Positions 22,230 to 34,461 of a stretch of 64,000 nucleotides of DNA are shown one piece after another (position 1 is the first letter of the stretch; each line of letters begins with the position of its first letter). The DNA is taken from assembly GCA_010015655.1 (NCBI GenBank), contig ML976659.1:907360-971359 (forward strand). The letters run 5' to 3'. Below the pieces are notes generated by a model. That model made no database searches. It saw nothing but the letters and a program-made list of their open reading frames with translations, and was not told the DNA's origin. Position numbers and translations under genes: made by a program. Source of the DNA: Bimuria novae-zelandiae CBS 107.79 (lineage: Eukaryota > Ascomycota > Dothideomycetes > Pleosporales > Didymosphaeriaceae).

Positions 22230-23237
22230 TTAGGAACGTCTGCCCGTCCCTTTTGTTCTAGTTCCAGATGAGATGGCACGCGCCGTGCTGAGGATCCAGT
22301 TCAATAGCGGCCTCAGTGGCGGCAAGGAAGCAGCGGCGATCTCGATCGTAAGCTCGATATAGTTCCACACAGTGAAGGTATCATGTACGGTCCTGTCGAG
22401 ATCATTGAGGAAGTTGTATTGCCGGGCAGCCTTGATGATCCCGGCTACACAGGCGAACCAACCGAGGGACAAAACGACGATCAAAGATATCTTCGTGCGC
22501 TTGTTGATTTGTAGCCTCCAAACGAGGGGGATAGGAAGAGTTGCGAATAGTACACCGGTGATGATGTTGATCACTTCTGGAATTGGCATCGGTGATGAGA
22601 TTTAGCGGGCGTGTACTTACGAGAGTTCATGAGGCCTATGTTCCGAAATTCTGTATTACTGAAGCATTTCGCATGCCCAGTCCCGAGAGGTACAGGCCGG
22701 AGGGTGAAATCCCACGCTGCTTGTACAGGAGTACACTGGGAGACCAATGTACCTGCGCAGGCCACCGTGAAGGCAACGATGAACGAAATGGTCCCCCAAA
22801 GAAAGCGTCTCTGCCCTTTGCTTGAAGAAAATCGTAGCAGAGCGAAGTCGACAGATATTTTGACGCAAGAGACGCCGAACATGATCGTGAGGTTGTGGAT
22901 GTAACGCGTTTTTGAAAAATTCTTGTACATGTCCGCGTCCATCTTAACCACTACGAAATGCTTCCCGAGGCCGTAGTGCGTTTCGAACACGAAGCAGGCG
23001 AAGGTTATGGTCGCTAAAGCCTGCGGGAAGTCAGTACGTGACCGTGCCAAAGGTATACCCACTGACCATAGCTAATACTATGACGTAGTCGTCCTTTCCA
23101 AAAACTTTCAGCATCGCGAGTCGGACGTAAGATCGAAGTAGCACAACTATCGTTGCCAGGGCGAAGCAAGTTCCGGTGATTGCGAGAATCTCATGAGCGT
23201 TCGTATAGGCAATGTACTCGGGAGACAGTTCGCGCAT
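22230..23237 (-). CDS. Fungal rhodopsin-domain 7-TM membrane protein (Pth11-like/SAT4 family)
   Basis: Three exons on the minus strand: 23237-23067, 23020-22621 and 22576-22230, 305 aa. Introns are 46 nt (GTCAGT...ACTGAC...CAG) and 44 nt (GTAAGT...CAG), both in frame. Several hydrophobic segments match the seven-helix fungal rhodopsin domain. Family landmarks are GKDDY after helix 2, 'TIMFGVSCVKIS', a Cys in the extracellular loop (SQCTPVQAAWD) and the helix-6 segment ending 'GIIKAA'. Members lack a retinal Lys and are thought to be receptor-like, but no ligand is known. The C-terminal tail is short (about 20 residues), so the long cytosolic tail of some Pth11-type proteins is missing. The SAT4 designation is loose family naming, not function. 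Confidence 0.87.
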
Positions 23238-24399
23238 AGGGTTGTCGACCTGTCACTTCATCGCTTCTCTATCCCTGTTGTCCACGCGACAGCCATCTTG
23301 AGGGTAATCTCTATGATGGCTATCGACGATACAGTATCAACAAACAACGATAATACTGGACTCTGGGTTTATAAGGAAGAACGGGGGGAGAGTTGAGTTG
23401 TGAGTCAGCTTCATGAATGAGCTCGTTGAAGTTGTGGAGCAAGAAGCCTAGCAAGTACGTAGAAGCATTTGAATCGTTCTTTCCGCGGGTGACTGCGTAT
23501 GGCAGATCCTATATGTGCCAATGGCATGTCCAGGTTTGCGACAGACGACCACATGTTCATGTGTTAGCACGAAGGTCATCTCGGGTCCGTCCTAGTATTA
23601 TGGCTCTAAGACGCTACAGGTACGATCCCTTCTAATTTCGTGGCACGACGTTAAGATTTTGCTTGAAAAAACATAGCGTTTGCTTATACGCGTACGCATG
23701 CAGATAATCTTGCATGTGGCCTTATTCATGCTTACTAAAGTTTACTTAACACAAGCGACGTTGCCTTCTTCCTTTTGCACATGTAGAGAGAGCTATATAA
23801 ACTTTCTTAGAGGTAACAACCAACGCAGTTTAGAACCTCAATAAGGTACACGTAATAAACAAAGCTAAGACCAATCTGTCCAGTTAGAAGACACTACCGT
23901 TGGCCATCCACGGCGGCGCTTTCAAAGGATTTGCCACACGAGCATCTCGTTCTATCCAGTCCAGTCGTAGGATTCGCGCTACCAGGGCGAGCACGTTCGG
24001 CCTACGGCAAGTTTGGCGGGGCACGAAGTCGTTTAGAGAAAGCAGACAGCATTTTATCACACCGTTCACTCTAGGCGGCATCTTTAGCACCAAGGAGTGA
24101 GCGGGACATTTCGGTATCAGTGCTAAAAGCAAAAGAAAGTTTGTCCCAAGTACCCTGGAACTTCTGAATAGCGGATCTATAATAATATGGAATACCAGGC
24201 GAGTAGTGGAAAATAACTTCGCGAAAGTGTTGTTACGGCGTAGTTAACCAGGGTGCGGCTGCATAGCCGATCGATCCGTCCCGAGGTCTACCATACTTAG
24301 CAAATCCGTGAACACGATCAGCCGCCCTACTATTAAAGGGGGCTTGCAGACATCTTTTCCGGCAGATATTTCCGCTCAACACGTAAGCTTCCTCCTATA
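23238..24399. other. Intergenic, left shoulder of the AT-rich island
   Basis: Upstream region of the 7-TM gene, then sequence without supported genes. GC falls sharply near 24.4 kb, where transposon-derived sequence begins. Confidence 0.5.
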
Positions 24400-24959
24400 A
24401 ATATTTTATAAGGAGAGGCGACAGGATTTGCGCGTATCTAGGTAGTTCTAGTCAAATAGAAGACTAATACTATTATTTTTCTAGAAATACCTACTCGACC
24501 TATAATATTAGTTAGTTATCTAATCTAACTTTGGGTGGGGTAATTTAGTAATTTTACCTTAATAACGTTATTTTCTAACATTACTTTTATAAATAATATA
24601 CTTAAATAATATACCTTATACTTTTAAGAGACCTATTAAGTATAAATTATAGTTTTTAGTGCTATAAGTAGTACTTAAAAAGTTAATAACTAGCTACTTA
24701 AATTACTTAATTTAGAAAATAATAGGCGTTGCCTGATCTACTACTAAAAATATTAAATTATTAATAAAATACTTTAGCTAATTATATAGACTATTTAGTA
24801 TTTAGCGTAGGCGCCTACCTACACTTAGTTAGTTTTATAAAAATAAGCTACTTAAATACCTTAAGGATAAACTAATTATATATTTAAATAAAATATTAGC
24901 CTTTTTATATAATAACTTTAATATAAAGATTTTTATCTTATCCCCTTAGAAGACCTTAG

Positions 24960-25700
24960 CTAAACTTAATTAAAGTAAAAAGGTAGCTTTAAAAGCTATA
25001 GCTAAGCGTAATAAGCTATTTTATTAGGCTTTTTATACGCACTGCTAATAAATATATATAACTAATTAAGTTATTTGTCTTAATAAGAGCGCCGCTAATA
25101 AGCGAACTAGTAATAGGAAGTACGGCTAGTCGCCTGTTAATAGCCCTATTAACGCTGTCTACTTAGCGCGACGCTCGGAGAGGTGGAGCGTTCTGCCGGC
25201 CATGGACGCGTCTGGTTACCTCACCCACGTCGTATACCAGGGAGCAATTACTGCAGAGCTAATAGAGCATTTTGTGGCTACTTAGGTGCTCCCACTTTAC
25301 AACTCCTAGCCAGGTAAATGATTAGTAATACTCATTAATAACGCGTCTATCTATAAGTTAGGAAGGCTTCAGTAACTCTATAAAGACGTAGGCGTAATAT
25401 TAAAATACTTATTATTATACTTACCTAATTTTAACCTAATTAAGTAGACTTTTAAGGCTCTAAAAAGGTAGATAAAATAGAACTTTAAATAGGCTAACGT
25501 ATACGCTAACTTTACTTACTTCTTAGAAGAAGTTATATAGGATATTTAATATAATATACCTACTATAAGTAAGTAGTGGCGTGAGTGTACGCGGAGAAAG
25601 TCTATTAAGAAGATATTAAAGTAGCCTTTATAGTAGTAAGAATTTTACATCTATAACGCTAAGAAATAAATACTACGATAACTAAGCATGATAGAAATAA
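24960..25700 (+). pseudogene. Tc1/mariner transposase relic, RIP-mutated
   Basis: Plus-strand translation across stops gives a DDE-superfamily core. RWSVLPAMDASGYLTHVVYQG has the first Asp at about 25205. Then comes LINNASIY (25331-25350), where the family has a 'DNASIH'-type block: Asp is Asn and His is Tyr. Last is a NFNLIK block near 25427-25445, where DFNPIE is usual. All changes are G-to-A or C-to-T. A patch at about 25160-25310 stays GC-rich and nearly intact while its flanks are AT-saturated. Element ends were not identified. Confidence 0.75.
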
Positions 25701-26212
25701 AGTTACTAAATTATTTATTGTTATTAAATTTTAAATAGCTATTATAATTATAAAGTTATAGGTAAGAAGCGTTAGTAGCGTTAATATAATAAGCTATTTT
25801 AGAAATAGTAGCTAACGCTGGTAGGGGTAATTTTATAATAATGTATTATAAAATAGGCACGTACTTAGTTAAATTAATAAAATTATTTTAACTTTATTTA
25901 AACGCGCTAAGTAGCCTATACCTATAATATATTTTTTATACCTAAGTCGCTAGCTCCCCTATTATAATACCCTACTTAGTTAACTTTCCTACGTCTTTTA
26001 TTACGTAATTTTTACTTATTACTACTCTTTTAAGCCTCTATAGTGTCCTTAATTTTGCTTTTTATAAATCTAGCGTATTTAAATTACTATTATTTTACTA
26101 TACTACGTAGCCGTAAGAGTAGCCTAATTACTATGAGATTTGCCACAATACCCTGATGGGTTTAATCGAATTACTCCCAAAAACAGGACTAGCTAGTAAG
26201 GGTAAGATTAAT

Positions 26213-26396
26213 TGTAGCGGTTGTTGCTGCAAAGCGAAAGTCGGGAAAACACTGATTTGATTGTATGTGTGTAGTAACTAAGATATATACTGCTGAGCAA
26301 ATTAGGCAGCAGCAAACAAGTGTAGGCAGCAGGAAAATGAGTGTAGGCAGCAGTAAGCTAGCATAGGCAACAGTGAACGATCCGAATACCATTACA
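26213..26396 (-). repeat. 3' LTR of the copia element
   Basis: 184 bp with ends TGTA...TACA. It aligns without gaps to 31354-31537 with 8 differences, all A/G transitions on the plus strand. Six of them are TpG here against TpA in the other copy, the RIP-preferred context. Confidence 0.92.
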
Positions 26397-29300
26397 CACC
26401 CCCTCATCCTGTAGTTGTCTAGCAACGGAAGGATAACTTTCCTCCTCTTATATCTTCGTAATATCTTGAATTCGAGAGCGTAGATCTGTAAGGTGTAGCT
26501 GCCTTACGAACTCAGCATGCTTCTGACGTGGTAGCATCTTGGTCATGCCGTCAGCAGGCATCCTATCAGTAGATCGCCACTGTACGTTGAGTCGTCCCTG
26601 TTCTACTTCCTGGCGGGTCCAGCTTTGATGTATATTAACGTGTTTAAGCTTGGTTGCCAGCTTGTCTTGTTCTTTTATAACAATGCCAACAGTCTGCTGA
26701 TTGTCGCACTAAATAATAGGTGTAGTGTTAAGTGTTAATGATAGACCATTAAATAGACGTAGCTATTCTTCTATTTTAGAGCTAGTAAGAGAGAGAGCAA
26801 GTAGCTCTGCCTTAGTAGTTAATTTAGTAACTGTACGCTGCAGAGTCGATTTCTAATTAATAGTTATGCTAAATAGTTAGAAAACGTAGCCCTGAGAGCT
26901 TTGGCGGGTCTTTATATCATCGGCGAAAGCAGCATTAGATACTCTAAAGAAGATAGGGTCGCAATAGTCTTCCTTTATAGTTATAAACTCTTAAATCTCT
27001 TGCTTAGCTCGAGCTTTAAGTGCGTAGTACTAAGTCTCTAGGACGTGACGCTATACTTTGCGTATAGATTCCACATGAGCTTGTCCAGGGTTAGTGAGAT
27101 GTGAGGCGTGTATCACATGTGCGCGTGCTAGATCTGGACGAGTGAACTAAGTAAGGAACGCGAGATGACTAATAAGCTCCTAATAAAGCTTCGTCCGAGC
27201 GGCGTTGTGTTCCTCTGTAGACGGCTCGAGATAGTTGACCGTTATTGGTACCTTAGTGCGGTGGCTGGTAGTTGTTATGCCGTACTTTGTAGTTACTTTG
27301 TTAATGTAGGCATCCTGGAGTAGCTAAAGTTTGTGGGTGGCGATGTCTCGTACGACGCGTATGCCTAAGAACCACTTGAGTGGACCAAGTCGCTTTAGTT
27401 GGTAGTATTCGCAGAGTTTCTGCTTAAATTGCCTATGCAGCTCGGTGTTGCGTGGGTAGAAAGCTATGATAATATTGTTAACGTAGACGAATAGGATAAG
27501 CTAGTTATTTGTGTATACACATGGGAAGCCTGGCACAGGCTTTATCCCTAGGTGCTGTAGTGTCCTGCGGAGTTCCTTATACTATAGTAATGGTGACTCT
27601 TTTAACCCATAGAGGGCGCGGAGTATCTAGAGTAGTTCTCTATCTTCTTAAAATCTGTCTAGTGTCTGCGCGTAGAGTAGACGATTAAGTCGAGCGTTAA
27701 GGAAAGCTGTTAGTATATTATACTAAACAAGCTCTAGCCTAAAGTAATTAGTAATAGTGGTAATTGCTCTGAATGTGCGTGCTGCTAGTGTGGCAGCATA
27801 GGTGTCTCCGTACGGTTGCTAGAGGTCACCTCGAAGCACTAAGCGTGCTTTAAATCGTGAAAGGAATCCGTCTTCGTCGAATTTGTACGTGAAAACCTAT
27901 ATAAGTGGTAGCACTTTAGCGTCGGCGTTTATTGCTGTCTTTGCTATCCTTGTAAAGCATCCTTTGCTCTATATACTTCTATATTCTTCTCGACCCGCTT
28001 GTCGAAACTCAACGCCATACGGATAAGTCTCTAGGTCTCTCCACGTCCTTGGCGGAGGCGGAACCTGTAATTAATAGACCTTGATAGCAGGCTGCGGCTT
28101 TAGCGCTGTCGAAAAGGCGTGTAGGTAGTTATTTATGCGTATTCCATAGGAAATCGCGTGTGTCTAGTATCGGGTTGCACCTGCAATGTCTTTAGCGCGC
28201 TGTTATCGTCGGCGTAAGCTTATAAGTATATTTAACTCATCAATTTTAAGATTTCTGCGCCTTAGCGCGTTGTTGTTATAGCAATTAGGTATATAACCAG
28301 GGATTTAGGTTGCAGAGAGCTCTTGTAGTGTTGTTGTCTCTAGATCTTGTTCTGCCAAGAGAACTTCGGTTGGAGTATCGTTGTTCTATTGCCGGCTCAC
28401 GTAAGGAGAAGGTGATGTAGGCGTGAGCAATCCACCTCCCAGAAACAAATCCTCTACGTCCTTATCAACTGCGTCATTCTCGTCAATTCTGTTCTCACCC
28501 CCTACCTGCTGCTGGCTAGCCTGAGCTGCCTCTGCAGGTACTGTACGGCTTTATCTAAGCGTCATGAGCTCTTTAATAGCGATATCGTCAGATTCAGCTT
28601 CTTCTAGGAAAGCAAGTAGCTTTATAACTTCTTTAATAACTAACTTAGCTGCGTAGCCTTCTAGTCCTTCGTAAAATCGCGTTGGCTCGAAAACGACGTC
28701 TCTCGCTCGAATTACTCTATCCTTTGTGGGCAGCCAGATTCTGAAGATGTTCGTTAAATCGTAGCCTACAAGGTGTCTTATAAGAGCTCTCGACTCTAGC
28801 TTATTACCTCTTTTAATAGACGGATTTCGGACGTATGCTCGACAGCCTATAGGACGCAAGTAGTTTACCTTTAGCTTTAATCCCTACACAATCTTATATA
28901 GAGTCTTCTAGCCTAGCGCTTTAGTTAGTGTGCGATTTAGTATGTACGCTACTGTTCTTAATAGCTCGTTTAATAATGACTTTAGTAGATTTCCTTTAAG
29001 CCTCATGGCTCGAGCTCGAATAATAATAATCTTGCCTGCTCGCTCTGCAAGGCTGTTTTGCTCATCTGCGTAGTCTGCCCGCGGCTTATATCGAATCCCT
29101 AGCTTGGCGCAAAGCTCCTCTAATACATTTAGTGCAACTCCATATCCTTGGTTATTATTAGTCTTAATTGCAGTAACGTTGCTATTAAAGATACGCTATA
29201 TCTTGCAAATCTTTTAGACAAGCTAGCGGCTCAGGAATGCCTTCGTACGCTGTAGAAAGCAGTCAACTTTATGCTACTTACTATACTAGTCTACTATGTG

Positions 29301-30124
29301 ACCTGCAACTCAGTCACTATTAAGACAAGAGTCTACCTCTTAAGGTAGTAGCTATATAAAGTCTATAGCAACGCGATAGAACTTCCTTAGTGTAAAGTCT
29401 TCCTGTGGTCTTCTAGAGACCTGCTTTAAGAGCTTTAATTCAACACATACGCCACAAAAGTCGCTGTCTTTACCTTTAACTCGCAAGCCTTCCACATAAT
29501 TAGCTAGTTTCTTAATAGCCTTCTTGCTAGGATAACCCTAGGTACTATAGGCTATCCTATAGTCGACTATAAGGTCACGTTAAGGGTCCTTTAATGGCCG
29601 GTAAGTAGTGCTAAAGGATAATAATAGGCGTATGTCTAGGCGGCGGCTGGCATCAGCGTTAACTAGCCAGTGGCTGTTATTATACTCTAGTTGTGTAACC
29701 ACAGTTTTCTTGCTAACTTTATATAGCAAATCTTGTCCTAAGTTAAAGTGGATCTGACTTAAGCGATAGCGTGCTAGGCCTATAAGGCTCGTTAAGAAGC
29801 CTTTAACTAAGGCAACGTGTGTTAGGACTATAGGTAACAAGCCTTTCGGTGTTTTCACGGTCAGCATCATGCTGCCCCATGCAGTAATCTTAATACGGCC
29901 TGTTCCTGCTCCTACAAAGTCGTGGGCGCTGGCTTCGTATTCTCTCGTCTAGCCAGGCCAGGATTCGGTGTTGATAATGTGAGTGTTCGAGCCAGGATCA
30001 AGGATAAATCAATTACTTAATAAGTCGTAGTTGCTAACATTGTCCAGCGTAGATAGAGCTACTAGCTCTTTTATAGGTTTAACGTTGTCGTTAAGTACTA
30101 GATCCTCCTCGTCATTGTGCCTAT

Positions 30125-30160
30125 CACGCTCGTCACGCTCGTTACGCTCGTCACGCTCGT
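30125..30160 (-). repeat. 9-bp minisatellite inside copia Gag-Pol
   Basis: Four tandem copies of CACGCTCGT (one with a T for C). On the minus strand they lie in the coding part between Gag and protease and would encode a short charged Asp-Glu-Arg repeat. Confidence 0.7.
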
Positions 30161-31353
30161 CAACTATAATGGTATCAGATACCATATATTAGGCAGTGTA
30201 AGTTAATGGATTAGAAGGAGGCTTACCATTATCAATAGTAACTACTATCTTAGAGCTTAACTAAGTTGCCTTCCAGTCCTGTATAGCTTTCTCCACCTTC
30301 GCCTTTAAGCTCGGATCCTTGGCAAAGGCTACTACCACTTTCTTACTAGCCTCCTTATTATTATATCCTTAGAGTCAGTTAGGAGCGTCTGGGTTCATCA
30401 CCCAGCACTTAGACTATAAGTGTCTTTTGCCATAGAGGTATATACCGCTTCGAGAAGGTTTATTACTTTGTAGTATTATTAGCTTTACTATCTCTAGCTC
30501 TACCGCGTGTGCACTAAAGCCTGTACTAATTAGACATGTACGCTTCAGGTATGCTGAGAACTCGGCGACGTAGTCCTCCACTAATAGGACTTTCATACCA
30601 AGCCTTTCCTTTTGGATCAGGTCTCGCAGACCTGCTATTCCGTATTCGGGGTCAATTATCTTATAGGAGACTAGGAAGTCCTCCTGCGCACGGGTATCCT
30701 TAGTCTCTAAAAGCTTAATAGCCTTGCACTAGCTAGTAACCTCAATCTAATATCAAAGCTATTCTTCAACCTTTCTGCCCTTTAGCGGTGTCTAAAGATC
30801 CTTATATTTCGCAATTAAATCGCGACGACGCGTCGCATCTAATAGTATAAAATGTTTTTTAAGGGTTATAAGTCGTTCGTGCGGCGTATCCTTATCCTTA
30901 ATTAGGTATATATAATGCGCTGCTATCGTTTTATTAATCTTAGAGTTAAAGTTTGCTAGAGCCTTAAGCTAACGCTTATACTTTAGATCCTTCTTCTCCC
31001 ATCGCTCGTACGCCCAACGATAGTCGGCTCGCTGCTCAGTATTCAAGCTAGCATATAATGTAGCTCGTCAGTCGTAGTCGCTTAGCTAAGGTTCTATTGG
31101 CTCCTCTAGCTGGGGTAGCTAGTCTACTACAACATCTAGGTCGACGTACTTCCAGAGTTAATTCTTTTACGCTATATCCTTACGGATAAATAGCCATTTG
31201 TGCCAATCTTCTAATCGGCTAAGTACGATTGTCACCCTTATAACTACTAGGTCCGCTTCGGTAGTCATGGTGCTCGTAGGGTTTCTCTACTCTATATGTG
31301 AGTAGGCAGGTAATTTAGGTAAGTAAGATCCCGTCGTAATCTAGGCTTATAAC

Positions 31354-31537
31354 TATAGCAGTTGTTGCTGCAAAGCGAAAGTCGGGAAAACACTAATTTA
31401 ATTATATGTGTATAGTAACTAAGATATATACTGCTGAGCAAATTAGGCAGCAGCAAACAAGTGTAGGCAGCAGGAAAATGAGTATAGGCAGCAGTAAGCT
31501 AGCATAGGCAACAGTGAACGATCCGAATACCGTTACA
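31354..31537 (-). repeat. 5' LTR of the copia element
   Basis: 184 bp, the partner of 26213-26396. This copy carries most of the A states; its left end reads TATAGC instead of TGTAGC. It is followed by TTAAT, the target duplication. Confidence 0.92.
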
Positions 31538-31542
31538 TTAAT

Positions 31543-32566
31543 TAATACTAGCGTAAAGTTAGATTAATTCTCTATGCTATAGTTATAACTTAACTAGATA
31601 TCGCCTTTATAAGCTCTAGATTATCACGATTCTTATCTAACCTAAGCAAAGAGTACTAAGTAGCTGCTAACTAAGTTCTCCTCTATCTTACTAATACTAA
31701 ATCACTAGGTTTTTAGCTTGGGGGTGCAGATACTCTAGAAGTAGTAAGCGACGCATTATTTGCTAATAATACACTTAATTGTAAGAGTTTATAAGGATAC
31801 GTTATTAAATTATTTAGTGGCCTGATTGCCTGGAAAGCAAGCAAGCAAGATATAGTTACTATATTAATAATAGAGGCTGAACTTCTAGCGCTTTTATAAG
31901 TAGCTAAGGAGGCCATCTTTACTTTACGAATACTTTAGGAGCTCTAGATTACTGTGAGCAATTGCCTAATTATAATTAACTACGATAATTAATAGACTAT
32001 TTGCCTTATTACTGAAGAAATCGCAAAGCTGCAGACTAAGCTCCGCTATGTAGATATCTATAATTATTAGCTAAGACAAGAAGTTACACTTAGGATAATT
32101 AAGGTAGACTATTAACGCTTAGAGGACATAGTTGCAGATAGACTTACAAAGGCCCTGCTAGTGAATAAATAGAGCAAGTTTCTGAATAGGCTAGGACTTA
32201 AAGATATATTAGACAAGATTACTAATTAAGAGGTTACCCTGCAGGATCTACAGCAGAGGATAGAGGCCTTTAAGTTAGAATAATAGACAGATGAATAATG
32301 CAAAGGTCTAGCTTAAGGATAAGCCCAAGCTAAGGGGGTGTGTCCGATTATATAGCCTCTATCTGTTGTGGATATAAGGCTGGAGCACTCTCTCTTTTGT
32401 ACTATTCTAAATAGGGCTAGCGCTGCAGCGGCACTTATTTGGAGCCTCGCACACATCTGCATTCCAGCAACACAGAACACGAACATCATCAATCAATCAT
32501 CACATCCATCAAATTCTCATCATTGCATTATCTCAAAGTGACAGAACACTATCAAATCTGACAACA
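31543..32566 (+). mobile_element. 3' end of a second copia element (RNase H and LTR)
   Basis: The plus-strand translation through stops reads as copia RNase H: an alanine/serine-rich start near 31.74 kb, EAELLAL, and the KLRYVDIYNY...LRQEV block (usually K-x-R-H-V-D-I-x-x-H), then ADRLTKAL. It ends about 32.26 kb. A purine tract AAGGGGGTG runs into TGTCCGATTATATAGCC at 32341, which looks like the start of a 3' LTR. The element is oriented opposite to the neighbouring copia and has lost everything 5' of RNase H. Whether the full copia inserted into it cannot be shown. Confidence 0.78.
32341..32566 (+). repeat. Probable 3' LTR of the second copia element
   Basis: Starts TGTCC directly after a polypurine tract. 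The right end is set at TCTGACAACA by the expected terminal CA and is approximate. No second copy is present in the window. It is notably less AT-rich than its surroundings. Confidence 0.55.
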
Positions 32567-33199
32567 ACCTATATAGCAGGCAAATACCTAATTAAAGTAT
32601 TCGCGGTAGGTAGTCAGAGAACTTGGCATTTACTAACTTCCCTTTTACTACTAACTTTAAAGTAAGATATAAGGTCTTTCTACGCGTGCGCTTTTTAGCT
32701 TATACTATAATTTTCTTATTTTATAATAGGCGTACAATAACTATAGCTAACTATTTCTTATCCTTTATAACCTTTTTTCTATACTCCTTTCGGGTCTTAT
32801 CTAAGGAAGACTAAGACATGTTAATATGTAAATAGCTAAAACGCATATACTTAGTATACTTTAAAATAGAATTAGGTATAATATAATACTTACGGGCGTT
32901 AGATTCGCATTTAAAATAAGAATACTCTGCAATAGTGTTAGTGTGACGGTTAAGAACATTCTACTCCGACAGGAGCAGAAGGTTAGCCTTTTGCTCCGCG
33001 ATAGTTAGTTTAAAGAATTTTATTATATAAATAGAGTTTATAGATAGTAGAGTTAACAGGCATAACAATAGCGCACTTAGGAATATAAAGAGTAAGGTTA
33101 CGCTTATATAATATAGGTAAAACCTAAGCACGTGATTCGAGGACAAATCGCGGGAAAAGGGAAATAATATTAGGATCTAGGATCTAAAGAAAGGCTACG

Positions 33200-34461
33200 C
33201 TAGTTTTGTATCTACACCCCACGCTTATTTTCCAGGAATAACTAGATACGTGACTACGCTGTAGGGCGCTAAGTTACGTACCATTTTGGATCGCTTCCTA
33301 TCCTCAAATTTGCCCGGTGTGCTTGGATTGAACGATGGCCAAACAGCGATTGACTTGAGAAATATAGATATTGCTCATGAGATACTGATCCTGATAGCAA
33401 GTGTCCCTCTCGCCGCGCTTAAAGCAAACGGAGAGCCTTTCGTACGTCGTCCAGATCCCCTACAATGTCACAAAACAAGACATGGTTTACCAACAGCTCG
33501 AATGCGCGTTTTCTAGGCCGAAAAGCTTCGTTATGTTTGTGCTACCCTTCTTGAAGTAACGCAAAGGCATGTGCCAGCCCAGCTCCTGACACGGGCGAAG
33601 AAACACTTTACTGCTTTACTGGACTATCTCTCACATCTTGACTCTCGCGTGTCCGATAAAATTGACTCAGCGATATCACTAACTTTGGAATAAAAATGGC
33701 AATCATAGCTCCAACACAATAGGCCCACATGTCCTCGGCTGCCAGGACCTCGAAATATGCATCAAATCAGTAAATCTGCACTTTTTTTGCATATCTATAC
33801 AACTTATGCACACAAAAATGCGTCACTTCATAGGCAGCATAATACCTCGGGGTTTTGTCAAAGTACACTATTTCTCCTCGGCGAAAATGAAATACTCCGG
33901 GGAATTCCGCTTTTGGATGGAAATCGGGCCAATCCAAACTAAGGTATTTAGCTTGAATGAAAAAGTGGCTCCACACTACAGCTGCCCAGGTTATTACTGC
34001 CAGAACATCATAGTGCTTCCCCTCAAGCACGCCATGAACGTTGAGGGACAAACTTGATAGCTCATGGGTTCGGAGAAACTCCAAACCCCTGCTCTTGCGA
34101 CGACTTCATGGGAACTAGAGTTAATCCGAGCACGCCTATCAAGGTGGGCGTGAGTAGTCCAACCTATTACTCCGTACGTGAAGCGACACTGAGTTACATT
34201 CAGCGAATAGAAAAGCTGCTAGAATATCCATAAAGTTACCCCCGAGATTTGTAATCTGGATTCACTCCGGGATCGGTTGCACACGGCCTAAATCTCGCGG
34301 TCGTATCGTCTTTGGATTATCTTGAGCAGATTGCACATGCAGTGTTCCACATCGATATGGGAATATATATACCGACCTACCAGACACACTCTCCATCTCA
34401 TCCTTACATCATTCTACTACTCGAGTGCTTTCATTCAACAAAGTCAAAAAGTTGTTTAGAT
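33200..34461. other. Intergenic, right shoulder of the AT island
   Basis: Base composition returns to normal. No gene recognised; small open frames on both strands are unsupported. Confidence 0.5.

Larger units (their letters stand above)
26213..31537 (-). mobile_element. Ty1/copia LTR retrotransposon, full length, RIP-inactivated
   Basis: A 5325-bp element with two 184-bp LTRs in direct orientation, flanked by a perfect 5-bp target duplication TTAAT (26208-26212 and 31538-31542). Transcription is leftward, so the 5' LTR is at 31354-31537. Going leftward: Gag-like remnants (about 31.3-30.4 kb), a protease LDPGSNTH motif near 29.99 kb, integrase remnants with the C-terminal RPIGCRAYVRNP region at 28.86-28.55 kb, reverse transcriptase and RNase H. 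The RT box reads YVNN at 27485-27474 where YVDD is needed; both Asp codons became Asn by G-to-A. A purine tract AGGATGAGGGGGTG abuts the 3' LTR. The order Gag-PR-IN-RT-RH marks copia. Confidence 0.93.
24400..33200. other. AT-rich RIP-mutated transposon island
   Basis: About 8.8 kb of strongly AT-rich sequence with almost no open frames over 100 codons. The recognisable proteins inside are transposase, copia Gag-Pol and copia RNase H. Where catalytic residues can be located they have changed by G-to-A or C-to-T (Asp to Asn, Glu to Lys, Pro to Leu), and the two LTRs of one element differ only by transitions. That is the signature of repeat-induced point mutation in the sexual cycle of Pezizomycotina. 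Confidence 0.9.

Noticed and set aside
30125..30160. CRISPR-like short repeats
   Set aside because: Four contiguous 9-bp units without spacers inside a retrotransposon ORF of a eukaryote; a minisatellite, not a CRISPR array.
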